Origin: Cryptomeria japonica
Lineage: Eukaryota > Streptophyta > Pinopsida > Cupressales > Cupressaceae
Assembly (NCBI RefSeq): GCF_030272615.1
Contig: NC_081413.1
Span: forward strand, 609,159,209-609,223,208
DNA length: 64,000 nucleotides
Direction: 5' to 3'
The notes beneath the pieces are model-generated. The model had not been told where the DNA came from and made no database searches. It saw nothing but the letters and a program-made list of their open reading frames with translations. Numbering within the stretch: the stretch's first letter is position 1; the number at the start of each line of letters is the position of its first letter. This document shows, one piece after another, positions 48,042 through 59,410 of the stretch. Made by a program: the position numbers and the translations under genes.

Positions 48042-48330
48042 TGTTGTTGGGAAATATGTATGTTTTGGGAGTAATGTTATTTGTTAGTAGTTAGTTAGCC
48101 AACGGGTAGGTAGTTGGAGTCGCGATGGTTGTGTCGCACTCCTTCGGCTGTTATATATTGTACTACCTGCGGGTATGGAAGGGATGTGATGTTTACAACA
48201 GATAATACTATGGACATTGGGTGCATTTTGAGTCATTAATAAAAAGCTTATTCTCGTATTTATCTTGTACTTGCATTGTTCATTTCTGCATCCCTTGTGT
48301 ACTCTTTCTGTTTACCTAGTGAGGCAAACA
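48042..48330 (+). repeat. 5' LTR of gypsy 2
   Basis: 289 bp, TGTTGTTGGGAAATATG to GAGGCAAACA. It contains TTATATATTG (promoter-like, near 48149) and an AATAAAAAGC signal near 48237. It is followed after two bases by the primer-binding site. Confidence 0.92.
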
Positions 48331-49040
48331 TTTGGCGCCGTTGCCGATTTCAAACCTAGGAATGGGAGTAACCCGGATGGCACGACAATAATGGGCCAAC
48401 CTCTGGATGAAGGGACAAGCACCCTTGAGGGAGAAGAGCCGAAAGATTTGTTCGACGGAGAGAGAACGCTAACGGTGGACTTCCGGTGCATCCTTCACGC
48501 AGCAATTGAAACCCACGTATGCAGGGAAGCCATGCAAGAAGACATGCCTGAAAGTGCTTTGTGGTCTGCCCTATTAGTGAGCCCCGCAGTGAACCATTGA
48601 TGACCAACCTTCCCAATTTGTTGGCTCAAGCATTTCTTGTTCTCTAGAATAGTCGAGAGGAAACCTATCGCGAAAACCGTAGTCAACAGATCTTGAGGCA
48701 GTACGAGGAGAAGTGTCGACGAGAGGAACAGGAGCGTGATGAAACCCGATGAAGGACAAACAATCCCTGAAACTGCGAATGGAGAAATAAAGAACACTGT
48801 CATAGTCATAGGAATTATGTTAACATACATTGTATACAAGAGAATGAATTAATAAGAAGGTGTTCTTGTTTTAAATGTGATATTTTGTTTCATGAGGCGG
48901 AATTAGAATTGATGCCCAATCGATTAAATAAGGACAAAAGAAAAAAGGAATATGTGGAAGCGGTTGAAGCAGCCCAACAAGCATTGATTGTCGAACAATA
49001 GGCTGAACGTAGGAGAAGGTTAAAGGGAATCACAGAGGAA

Positions 49041-50543
49041 TTGAGCGGAAGGAACAACAAAAATGGCGAGGGCCAAGTCTCGAATTTAATTGAAACCACA
49101 CGAAAGCAACTGGGGGACCTTTCCCTCGCGTCGTCGGAAGAAATTGGTGACGGAAGTATGGTAGAACCGTACACACCATTCAGACGAGAGGACGAGACCA
49201 GGAAGGAGAAGGAGACCGAAACCGAGACCAGAGAAGTAGGAGATACTGGTGCAGCCAAAGGTGTCGGGAGGACACAGGGGCACGGTAGTAGAAGCAATCT
49301 GTTCGGGTCGGGCTCAGCCATCCCTGGTAGTCAAGGCAATCTGGTGGGACCGAGCGGACCAATTTCCGGAGGGTAATGTGGCGGTAGTGGACCTGGAGGG
49401 CCAATTCCGGGAGGTACGAACCTTGGAGGTTCTGGAGGGCAAGGTGCATAGAAGGTAAGAAGTGCGATGGTGGGCAAACAAAAGTTGCCCAAATTTAACG
49501 AAGATGGCAAAGATGACCTCGTACGACATTGTCGTACATGTGAGACAATATGGTCAACCAACAGGGTGGTGGACAAAGCGGATTGGGTGGTGCAGTTCCC
49601 TACCACCCTGAGAGGGGTAGCCATTGATTGGTACTCTGATGTGGATAAAGTAAAGGTGGGAACATGGGATGAACTACAGAAAGCTTTCGAGGCGGAGTTT
49701 CGACTCATTCGAGATGATAATGAGATTGTGGTGGAGATATTAAGCACAAAGCAGGGAAAGCATGAGACAGTGCAAACATATAGCTGATGGTTAAAGGAGT
49801 TACTGGGGAAGATGGAGAACCAGTCGGCTGACGGACTAAAGAAGAGATGGTTCGTGGAAGGGTTGCGGTCATCCCTACGGAGAAAGATGAAAATTGTACC
49901 GCCCACCTCATACGATGACGCATACAACCACGTGATGGATTTGGAAAGTGAAGGCAAAACATCGCGGAAAAAAAAGGACAAGTCCTCTGCAGAAGAGGAG
50001 TCCTTGGGGGAAAGCAGCAGTGATGAATCATCAAGTAAGAAGGTGCAAGCTCTTCAAAAGGATATGCATCATATGATGAAGGAATTTAAGAACATGAAAG
50101 GAAGGACAAGTAAAAACGAAGACGTGTGGTGCACGGAATGTAAGGAAGAAGGTCACACAAAAGGCATTTGCCCGAAGAAGGCATTCTGCGAAATTTGCCA
50201 AATGTTGGGACACGTTGTCAAAGAGTGTCCCTACAACATGAAAACAAAAGGGAACCAAGTATTCTTCATGCAAGAGCAACCCTCATTGTCCGCAGCGGCG
50301 GGCTCCGCCCAGCCGCAAGCCGACACCACTACATCATCCAGTGGTTATAGAGGTAACCGAAGAGGAGGGAGAGGCAACAACAACAACAACAAGCCGACAC
50401 CACTGCAGGTTGTAGATGTCAGGCCTGCAACCAATGGGGGCACTTTGATCGGGAGTGCTAGAATACTGAAACCCCCTAGAGCCTGTGTAGATGGTGCAGC
50501 CCCGGTGATCACGATGACACAAAATGTCCTAAGACGGGGGTGA
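49041..50543 (+). pseudogene. Gag of gypsy 2
   Basis: An acidic/Gly-rich N-terminus (49041-49376) is followed, after a stop and frame change, by the gag core (49467-49787: ADWVVQFPTTLRGVAIDWYS, WDELQKAFEAEFRLIRDDNE) and its continuation from 49812 (ADGLKKRWFVEGLRSSLRRK). Two zinc knuckles lie at about 50128-50232: CTECKEEGHTKGIC and CEICQMLGHVVKEC. A Gly/Arg/Asn-rich tail follows. Breaks are a stop at about 49786 and frame changes near 49375 and 50543. Confidence 0.85.
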
Positions 50544-51700
50544 ATCTGCTCAATATTGAGAAGACGGGCGAAGACAAAGAAGTATTGGCGATCACTCGCG
50601 TGCAGGCGAAGAAGGCAATGTATCCTGACCCCCGCATAGAGAAGGAGAGATTGCGGGAGGCGAAGGCCGACATTAAACGGGAGATGGGGGTAGAAGGACG
50701 GAAGAACAAGGAGATGAGTAGTCCCTCAACTCGCCTGAAAGCGGAAAAGAATATCATTGGGCAAGTCTTGTAGATGGAGGTGCCGATAAAGGTAAAAGAC
50801 CTTCTAGATTCCATGCCACATTTGAGGACTGCCATCCTCAGCAATGTGCTAAGCACCGCACACGCACCTTTGAGTGCACCGCAGGTGGAGGTTCCCGTTA
50901 GCCCTTCGACTGACCCGATGTTACTAGCCTTGAACAGTGGGAGACACCCAGCTGTGGTAGAAATGGGCATCCTTGGGACCATTTTGAAGGACGCCATTAT
51001 GGACGGGGGTGCTGGGGTGAATGTACTACCAGAAGAGACATGGAAGAGGTTGGGGAAACCACCCTGTGGCCATCCACATTCAATCTGGTGGGAGCCGACC
51101 AACACGGCATCAAGCCACTCGACATATTAATGGCCCAGCAAGTGACAATTGGTAAGCATCCCTTCCTGTTAGATTTTGTATTTATTCCCTTGAAAAAGAA
51201 AGGCTATGACGCCATCCTAGGGAGAGTGTGGTTGATCACCGCGAGGGTGAACCATAACTGGAAGAAAATACACTCTCCATGGAGAAGGGAGGGCGGAAAT
51301 ATATCATTGACGTACGGACCCAAGATGTTGGCAAAGAGCTCGCCTCTTCCGACTCGGACTCAGAGGACTCTAACAAATGGGAATGGGGTTCCGATGAAAG
51401 CAAAGGCAAGAACGCGATGGAGCCAAACAGTGAAGGGGTACTCGAATTGGAGGAATGTTCTGAAGACGAGGTGTGCTCACTCAATGGGCTCTTCCATTGG
51501 CAAATGGAGGACTACGAACTTTTTCTATGCAACATGTTGCAGATAGAGGAGCCCGCCGATACAGAGGTCTTCCCTTTGGAATATAGAGAATATAAGGAGG
51601 GGGAAGCCCGAGTGGACGAGGCACCTGCACATCAGTTCGAGAAAGACAAGCCAATTCAATTGAAGAGTCCAAGCTGAAGGCAACAAGCCTGGGAAAGGAG
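50540..51700 (+). pseudogene. Protease region of gypsy 2
   Basis: Contains KDAIMDGGAGVNVLPEETW (about 50985-51045), a retropepsin-like strand with DGGA in place of the usual D(S/T)GA, then LLDFVFIPLKKKGYDAILGR (about 51170-51225), the second conserved part of the fold. A frameshift separates the two halves near 51100. Acidic spacer sequence continues to the RT. Confidence 0.7.
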
Positions 51701-51831
51701 GACCCACAGAATATATTAGTCGGGGATGACTAGGATCCCGTGTTGAAGGAAGTGGCCTTCAAAATATTTCTGGAGTTTAAAGGCGTCTTCGCATGGACGT
51801 ATAAAGACCTGAAGGGGGTACCTCTCGAACT

Positions 51832-54473
51832 GTGCATGCATCGTATCCCATTGGTACCCGGAGCCTAGCCTGTACGAAAAAGACCGTACCGGATGAACCG
51901 CAACTATGCAGCGTGGGTGAACGACGAGATAGAAAAATGCTGGAGGCCGGTATCATTTTCAAAGTACAGACAAGTGAATGGGTGTCACCCATAGTCATTT
52001 CATTAAAGGAGGCTAACCAAATAAGGATTTGTGTGGACTTCCGGTGTCTCAATGCAGTTACAATTAAAGACCCCTTCCCAATCCCGTTTACGCACAGCAT
52101 ACTAGAGGAGGTGGCCGGCCATGAGATGTACTTGTTTATGGATGGATTCTCCGGATATAACCAGATCTCAATCGCCGAGGAAGATAAACTGAAGACCACC
52201 TTCGTGGTTGAAGATGGTTTTTATGCATACAACCGGATGCCATTCGGCCTATGCAATGCACCTGCAACATTCCAGCGAATTATACTACACATATTTGACA
52301 AGATGTCGGTAGGGAATTTTAAAGCCTTTCTCGACGACTGGTCCATCTATAGCGGGCAAGATACGCATTTGGTAGCCCTCAGAGAGTGCATGGAGAGATG
52401 CCGAAGGGCAAGGTTGGCCCTTAATCCAAAAAAATGTAGATTTATGGTGCCACAAGGCAAATTGCTTGGGCACATTGTATGCAAAGCAGGTTTGAAGATG
52501 GACCCAGACAAAATACGGGTGATCATGGAGATGGAGCCTCCTACGGATGTCACCGGGGTAAAGTCCTTCCTAGGCCATATCGGCTACTATAGGAGGTTCA
52601 TAAAAAATTTTGCACAAATATCCCACCCCTTGGACAAGCTTACTCGAAAGGGTGAGCCGTACACCTAGGGGACCCCGAAGAGTGAAGCATTTGAGGAATT
52701 GAAGATGAGGCTGGTAGCTGCCCCCATCCTCGCTTACCCCAACTGGGACAAGGAGTTCCATGTCCATGTGGACGCTTCAAACTTTGCGATCAGTGCCACA
52801 CTGGCCCAAGTAGGAGATCACGGGTTGGATCATCCCGTCTATTTTGCCAGTAGACTGTTATCCGAAGCGGAGAAAAATTACAGCACAACAAAACGGGAGG
52901 CATTGGGGATGATCTATGCGGTGCAAAAATTCAGACACTATCTGTTGGAGACACCGTTCACATTCTACGTAGACCATCAAGCCCTCATGTACTTGGTCAA
53001 CAAGCCGATAATTCAGGGAAGGATTAGTCGATGGCTACTCTTGCTGCAAGAGTTTACGTTCACCATTATCGTGCGGCCTAGGAAAAGCCATGTGATAGCG
53101 GACCAATTATCACGCATAAAGTCAGGAGAACCAGCGGAAGGGGTGAACGATGATTTTCCAGATGCCCACTTATTCCAAATTGCTGCATTGCCACCATGGT
53201 ACACGGCCATCGGAGAGTATCTTTCTACTTCATTCTTTCTGCCAAGCATGCTACCAGGAGAACAAAGGAAACTGGTTTTACGAAGTCGAACATTCCAACT
53301 GATCAATGTACTATTATATAAGATGGGACCGGATCAAATACTCAGAAGATGTGTGATGGAGGAGGTGCCAGGAGTTCTCCAAGAGGCGCATGAAGGGCTA
53401 GCGGGGGGACACATGGGACCAGACACTACTGCACGGAAGGTGCTACTCGTGGGCTTGTGGTGGCCCACGCTATATAATGATGCCTGAGAATGGGTTGTTT
53501 GTTGCGACTTGTGCCAAAGGGCTGGGAAACCATTGAAGCGGGACTTTATGCTGCACCCCTTGCACGCGCAGGAATTATTTGAACGATGGTGGTTGGACTT
53601 TGTCGAACCAATCAAAGTCAGCCGTGCTAGGCGGTGCAGATACCTCGTGGTAGCCACAAAATATTTGACTAAGTGGGTGGAAGCACGGGCCCTACTCGAT
53701 AACTCGGCGGTGAGTACAACCAGATTTATTTATGAGCAAATCATTACTCACTATGGTACCCCCATGCAGCTGACAAGTGACCGAGGTGGCCATTTTGTCA
53801 ACCATGTTATTAAGCTGCCCACGACAGAATTTAAGATCTTCCATTCTCTATCGAGTCCTTACTACCCTCTAGCCAACGAGCAGGCAAAGGCCACGAACAA
53901 GATCCTTCTAGGAGTCATTATAAGTCGTGCGGGGTCGAAGGGGAAGATTGGGAAGAGAAGTTACCCTCCGTGTTGTGGGCTTACGACACGACGTATAAAG
54001 TGACTATGGGACAAATGCCCTTCCAACTTATGTATGGGCAGGAAGCAGTGGTGCCCGCCGAATTCATGGTACCGAGTCTTCGTATTGCAATAGAAAATAG
54101 ACTTGACGATATGGAGAGCCTGAGGGAGCGACTTTATGCTCTGAATAAACTTGATGAGAAGCGGCTGATGGCTCAGTGGGCAACCGAGACAACGTAGCAG
54201 AGGAGGAAGTGGTGGCACGATAAACATCTAAAGCGAATGAAGTTCACCCCAGGACAACTTGTGTTGAAATATAATGGGCGAAATGATATTAAACTTGGAA
54301 AATTTAAAGTGAGGTGGCTAGGACCTTACAAAGTTCGCAAAGTCGCAGCAAATAGATCGGTTTGGTTGTGGACATTGGACGGCCGCGAAGTGACCGAAGC
54401 CGTGAATGGGTCCAAATTGAAGGTTTACCACAAACGAAGGGAGCCTGGACCCTCCAATCAATCATTAAAATAA
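51832..54473 (+). pseudogene. RT, RNase H and integrase of gypsy 2
   Basis: RT (51832-52668): VSPIVISLKEANQIRICVDF, DGFSGYNQISIAEEDKLKTT, MPFGLCNAPATFQRI and the active-site region AFLDDWSIYS. RNase H (52699-53130): FHVHVDASNFAISATLAQ, REALGMIYAVQKFRHYL, FYVDHQALMYLVNK. Integrase (53380-54003): HEGLAGGHMGPDTTARKV and CCDLCQRAGK form the HHCC finger; the core has WWLDFVEPIKVS, LTSDRGGHFVN and a following EQAKATNKI in place of the usual NGQ(A/V)E. The C-terminal SH3-like part is at 54237-54473 (FTPGQLVLKYNGRNDIK, KVRWLGPYKVRKV). Stops near 52666 and 53487 and a shift near 53990 break it. Confidence 0.92.
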
Positions 54474-54735
54474 ATAAATAAATAAAAAATAAAAAAATAA
54501 AAAATAAAAAATAAAATATAAAATAAATAAAAAATAAAAAATCCTTACGACAATCGACCGTACGGCAAAAAAAAAAGACCACGGTGGGACCACCTATGGT
54601 GGAACCACCGAACAATGGGACCGCCGTGCGGTGGCAACATCGAACGGTGGATACCGCCATGCGGTGGCAACATTGAATGGTGGGACCACCGACGGTGGAA
54701 CCACCATGCGGTGGATACTGCCACTGCAGGTTACA
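54474..54735. repeat. A/T run and CCACCG/CGGTGG inverted-word cluster
   Basis: 54474-54540 is AAATAAATAAAAAAT-type low-complexity sequence. 54570-54720 has about a dozen GGTGG/CCACC words (CCGTGCGGTGGCAACAT, CCATGCGGTGGCAACAT, CCACCATGCGGTGG) alternating in orientation, able to form several short hairpins. It separates pol from the extra 3' ORF and could hold a splice site or promoter for it, though none is demonstrable. Confidence 0.6.
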
Positions 54736-54839
54736 AAGACGTAGCCCGCACAAAAACACAAGCGCAACACACATGCCACACGCAAACACACGCAAGCACA
54801 ACCATAAGCAGCCATACACAGCAAACACGTCCGCACAAC

Positions 54840-57535
54840 AACACCATCCAGGAGGTAGTTAAGGTGGTTACGCAGGTGTTTCAAGACCGTACGTCTATAA
54901 CCAAAAATCAGTTACACGAGAAATTAATGGAGTCGGCTGGGAAACAGAGTTGGAAGAAGCAGTTGCAGGCTTCCTCTAGTAGCATCCAGATGAATAGAAA
55001 TACTAGGGTCCTGTCGTCAGGCGTGTGTGTTGCAGGCAACACAATGGATGCCAACGCAAATCAAAAGAAAAAGCAAAAAACACAACCACCTACGGCAAGG
55101 GGAAAAAATACATTGACTCCTCAGAATATCACCTTTGAGGGACTGAACGGGTCTGAATGCAGGAACTGGTGGTAGAACACACCCGACGATGATTTGGTGA
55201 AGCAGAACCTTCGTAAGGCAAAAGTGGAGTGGGCTATCCGAATGCTTGTGTTTCCTATCCGAGAGTATGAGGGTGCCCTACGGTTCATGGTGGACACCTT
55301 TGATAGACACACATAGACGAGTACTTTTGAGTATCTCGAGAGGGATGTCACCATATCCTTCAAAGCTGTGGACTTTACCAGAGTGTTCGGCATCCCAGGC
55401 AGACAGGGCAGGAAAATCGAGTTGAAGGCTAAGAAGATGAAGCTTGAGGAGAAATAATATTGGATTAAATTAGTATCCTGAAACTTGACGATAGCGGAGC
55501 TGTACAGCGTGGCTGATGCCAGGAAGGGACGAGGAATACGCAAGACCTTTGTTGCAGAGGGCCACTGGCGGTGCATAATGGATGTCATTAAGAGCAGGTT
55601 GACGGGATCTGGTAGGGCATCAGACATCGCCCTCCCTCAGATTATGCTCATGAACGGGCTTATGAACAACATTGTGTACGATTGGGCTGCATTGCTAGTA
55701 GAGAGAATTTCTGAGTTCTTGATGATGCAGCATCACACGTTTTATATGCCCCATTGTGCCATAGGACTGTTCTTGGAGGCCATGCGGGAAGCAGTGCCGG
55801 AGGCCGAGTTGGAGGTACGGCTGCAAGGACCGTTGGCAGCAGGTGAGCCTCCTATCATGTATTGGAGACACCTTGACATTGGGCACTCTTCCGCGAAGCG
55901 AAAATGGATGGTAAATATGGCCTCAGGGGAACCTGATAGTGGGAGGGAGACTTCCAGTAGTACAGAGGATTCGGAAGCGGAGGATGATAGCAGCAGGGCA
56001 ACGAAGGAGGGGAGGATGGATCCAACTGGGGAGGGGGTCTTTTTGCCCCACCCTTGCTACTGATGGGCACACCTGTGATGTCATCTGGAGTAGGAGGCAC
56101 CTCTATTCCGGAATTTGGGCAGAGCCGCACGCCAGTTGCACTTGGCCCCATCCAGCAGCAGATAGCATCACCTCCGCAGGGTCGAGCACCACCTTCGGGA
56201 CCGGCCCCGGCCACAAAGGCACTTACTGAAGACATGGCAGAGTCGTGTACAGATGGGTCGCTGCATCGAGTAATGGTAGATGAGGAGAAGGGATTGAGGG
56301 AGGTGGTTGATACGGAGCCTCAGGTGCGGTTGGATGTTGTTGGATTTGAGGCAATGGTGACTGTTTCTGCCTCCTTGTTGGAGGAGCCCATGGCTATGGT
56401 GACACACACTCCAGTCGTAGAGATGCAGAGAGTCCCAACGATCCCTAGTACAGACTTGTCGATAGTGGCTATGGAGAGCTGGCTGACTCAGCGATTTCAG
56501 ATGACAGTGGTACCACACGTGGGAGCTGCTGTATTCTCACCTTGTCGAGAGACTCCAGCTGAGGTAGTAGACTTGCACGATTCATCTAGCAAGGCACATG
56601 TACCAGTAGTTGGGAACGAGGCAGGAGAGGTCATCTCTACCATCCAGGAGCAGGGGGATGCTACACCTCTAGTGGTGGGGGAGGTACCTTCATACCAGCA
56701 GGATGCTGCAGTATCGGTTCCGACAGAGCCTTCTGAGTTACCCCTTGGTGCTCTTACACAGATGCCACTTCCATCACGGTCATAGCCTTCAGAGCAGGAG
56801 GGGGAGGACATTGAGGCCTATTTAGTTGACATGGCAACAAGGGGTAGGCGAGTGGTGGCCACGGCCCAAATGCGAGCATTACAACAGGTTGTGGTGGAGT
56901 TAGAGAGGGTCCTACAATTTATGCGGGTGGGCTGCCCCGCAGCCTTTGCTACATGCTTTGAGTCTCCGAGATGGCCTACTACTCAGACGGATGAGATGCT
57001 GCAGGCTTGGATTGTGCGTGAGCCCATTGTGGAGAGTCGGGTGATGGCAGTCGTCCGAGAGATTGAGCAGGTCTACCAAGATGCCTACTATACATTAAGG
57101 CGTATGCAGCATGAGTCTGTGGTCCGCGAGGCGGTTCGAGTCGAGTTGGAGAGGGACGTGGCTAGTCAGCAGGCCTTGTGGGCACAGTTGTTGGCGCAGC
57201 TTGAGATGGCCCAAGCAGAGAAGGCTGAGGTAGAGACTCGCCTTTCGGCGGAGCAGAGTGTGAGGAGCCTCGTGCAGCAAGAGTTGGATGCAGTCACTGC
57301 CGAGAGGAGCCTGTTGCAGGCTCGATTGGTCTGTATGACAGAGACAGCTCATACGAAAGAGGAGTTGCTGGAAGTTGCGCATATGGTGAAGACGGCTTTG
57401 GAGAAAGTGTTGGTGGTGGAGCGTGATGTGATTGGACGTACTCAGCAAGTTTATGAGCTCCGCGCCCACTTGGCGGCCCAGACACCGGTATCTCAGCCTT
57501 CTACTTCAGGGACGCTTCCTCAGCCCCCTCCTTAG
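54840..57535 (+). pseudogene. Extra 3' ORF of gypsy 2, globular plus coiled coil
   Basis: One frame runs from about 54840 to 56063 with four in-frame stops (near 55173, 55314, 55456, 55481), then shifts at about 56055 and continues, with one TAG near 56783, to 57535: about 890 codons. The N-terminal part has ITFEGLNGSECRNWW, TSTFEYLERDVTISFKAVDF, FTRVFGIPGRQGRKIELKAK, IALPQIMLMNGLMNNIVYDW. The middle (56054-56780) is low-complexity Pro/Val/Glu-rich. The C-terminus (56831-57480) is a long coiled coil (EVETRLSAEQSVRSLVQQEL). It occupies the env-like position of some gypsy elements but shows no signal peptide or membrane segment. It resembles the 38.7-43.65 kb ORF in layout. Confidence 0.75.
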
Positions 57536-57625
57536 TTTTGTCTTGGATGTATAATTTGTATGGGTTGCATTGTCTCCCATTTTGTTGTTAGTCGTCGGAG
57601 ACGACTTCTTTTTTGGGGGGGATGA

Positions 57626-57913
57626 TGTTGTCGGGAAATATATATGTTTTGGGAGTAATGTATTTGTTAGTAGTTAGTTAGCCGACGGGTAGGTAGTTGG
57701 AGTCGTGACAGCTGTGTTGCACCCCTTCGGCTGTTATATATTGTACTACCTGCGGGTATAGAAGGGATGTGATGTTTACGATAGATAATACTATGGACAT
57801 TGGGTGCATTCCAAGTCATTAATGGAAAGCTTATTCTCGTATTTATCTTGTACTTGCATTGTTCATTTCTACATCCCTTCTATACTCTTTCTATTTACCC
57901 AGTGAGGCAAACA
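57626..57913 (+). repeat. 3' LTR of gypsy 2
   Basis: 288 bp, TGTTGTCGGGAAATATA to GAGGCAAACA, preceded by the polypurine tract and followed by the duplicated target GACTT. It differs from the 5' LTR at scattered positions, mostly transitions. Confidence 0.92.
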
Positions 57914-57935
57914 GACTTTAGTTGGGGATCTTTCA

Positions 57936-57955
57936 GTGGTATCAAAGTGATGATC
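57936..57955 (+). other. Primer-binding site of the chromovirus
   Basis: GTGGTATCAAAGTGATGATC directly follows the LTR end TTTCA. The TGGTATC core complements the 3' end of initiator tRNA-Met. Confidence 0.8.
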
Positions 57956-58321
57956 CTGCCAGCCTGGGGGTCATCAGAGTAATTCTATGCAATGGGGAAG
58001 ATTTGGTACCTACAGATATTACACACGCAGGAGACCTAGAGTGGACTTAAATTTTGTCACAAAACCACCCATTGAGACTAATATGGGTGATATACCTGAA
58101 GGACAGAGGAGCCCACCCAAATAGGAGAGACAGATTCCACTCAATCCTGATGAGATTATGAGGAGTTTGGCTGAAGCACAACCAAGAATTGTTGAAGCAA
58201 TCAACAGGTTATAGGACACACTTGACAGAATGGATTTGGGAAATAATAGGGGAAGGCACAGGAGCCATAGCAAGACAATATCTACTGCAGGAAGTAGGGG
58301 CAGCAGTAAATTCCATCTTCC

Positions 58322-59330
58322 TTGAGTAATGCATCCATCTCACCACGGAGGGACAAGATCCATACTTGGACAGTGGATAGGCCTATGCTTCCATGGTTCA
58401 GTCCTAGAGATGTACCACCGTTGGCTGATCCTCAAAATGGAATCACCTTCCAGGACACAGTTATGGCTGCTAGCGATGAGTGGGCATGCCTACCAGCACA
58501 TGTTAGAGATGCATTCCCGTTGCATCAATATTGTATGCAGTGCCGCGATTCCATGAGGGGACCGAATGATAGGGGTCACAGGCAGCAGTGGAATAATGAT
58601 TTGAAGAAGGCTACAGATAAGTTGATTTTATCCACCTTTGATGGCAGCGGTTCTACTAGTGCATGAGTGTGGGTTCACAAGCTAGATATATACCTCTCCT
58701 TGAAACCCATGGCTGAAAATGAGGCCATTCAGATTGCTGTCCTACATTTGGAGGGTGTCGCATATGACTGGTGGCACCATGGATTGGTCACACAGAATCA
58801 GGCTCTCGTTCATTCATACGTAGAATTCATAGAGAGGCTGATTTCCAGATTTGACAGGAAAGATGTGGAACTTTATTACAGGGATTTAGCTCTCCTGAAA
58901 TAGTCGGGCCATGTGGATACATATATTAATGAATTTCAGTGTATAGCAGTGATGGTATCAGAGATGCCTGTTAGGAGGGTAGTTATGCTTTTCATAGAGG
59001 GACTTCATGAGAGATACCGTGGTTTGGTCAAGGATTTGAAGCCTAAGACTTTACAAGAGGCTATTCAGCTCATGTTAGCATTGGACATCACTCCTCCATC
59101 CTCCACTTTTCAGCAAAACAAAAACTTTCCAAGGAACTCCAAACCCTTCCAGAAGCCTTTCAATCCACAGACTGGTAACACATCTTCTCCTAGGATTGAT
59201 CAGGAGACTAGAAATGAATGAAGGAGAAAGAAATTGTGTTTTACTTGTAAGGAACCTTGGGAACTGGGTCACAGATGCCTTGGCAAAGGCAAAGCTCATC
59301 TCATTGAAGTGAGCTCAGATGTGGAGGATG
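58322..59330 (+). pseudogene. Gag of the chromovirus
   Basis: Gag core at 58667-59221: WVHKLDIYLSLKPM, VAYDWWHHGL, FIERLISRFDRKDVELYYRD, LFIEGLHERYRGLVKDLKP, TLQEAIQLMLALD. A zinc-knuckle-like CFTCKEP...GHRC follows at about 59236. Stops at 58664, 58901 and 59219 are all in one frame, so these are point changes rather than shifts. The sequence upstream of 58322 is broken. Confidence 0.85.
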
Positions 59331-59410
59331 AGCACATACAGGACACTGATGGTGAGGGCGAGCATATTGAGTCTCCCTAGATTGAGCTTGACTCCACGGA
59401 TGCATAGGTT

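Larger units (their letters stand above)
48042..57913 (+). mobile_element. Ty3/gypsy element 2, 9.87 kb, with extra 3' ORF
   Basis: LTRs at 48042-48330 (289 bp) and 57626-57913 (288 bp), both TGTTGT...GGCAAACA; 5-bp duplication GACTT at 48037-48041 and 57914-57918; primer-binding site TGGCGCCGTTGCCG (48333); polypurine tract TTTTTTGGGGGGGATGA before the 3' LTR. It carries gag, protease, RT, RNase H and integrase, then about 2.7 kb of additional ORF. No chromodomain is present. The primer-binding site and the DGFSGYNQI motif in RT suggest the non-chromovirus (Athila/Tat-like) branch. LTRs are very short for the element length. Confidence 0.93.
46708..57935 (+). repeat. 5' LTR of the chromovirus, split by gypsy 2
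   Basis: It starts TGTCCCCACTCCCTGAGTAG, breaks after CAGATCAGACTT (48041), resumes at 57919 with TAGTTGGGGATCTTTCA, and ends at 57935 one base before the primer-binding site. Without the insert it is about 1,351 bp. The 3' LTR at 62824 matches it from the first base. Confidence 0.9.

Noticed and set aside
48356-49981. Minus-strand open frames opposite the gag of gypsy 2
   Set aside because: They are antisense to a clearly identified gag with zinc knuckles.
54840-57535. Retroviral-type envelope gene
   Set aside because: No signal peptide, fusion-like segment or transmembrane helix is visible; the C-terminus is a coiled coil.
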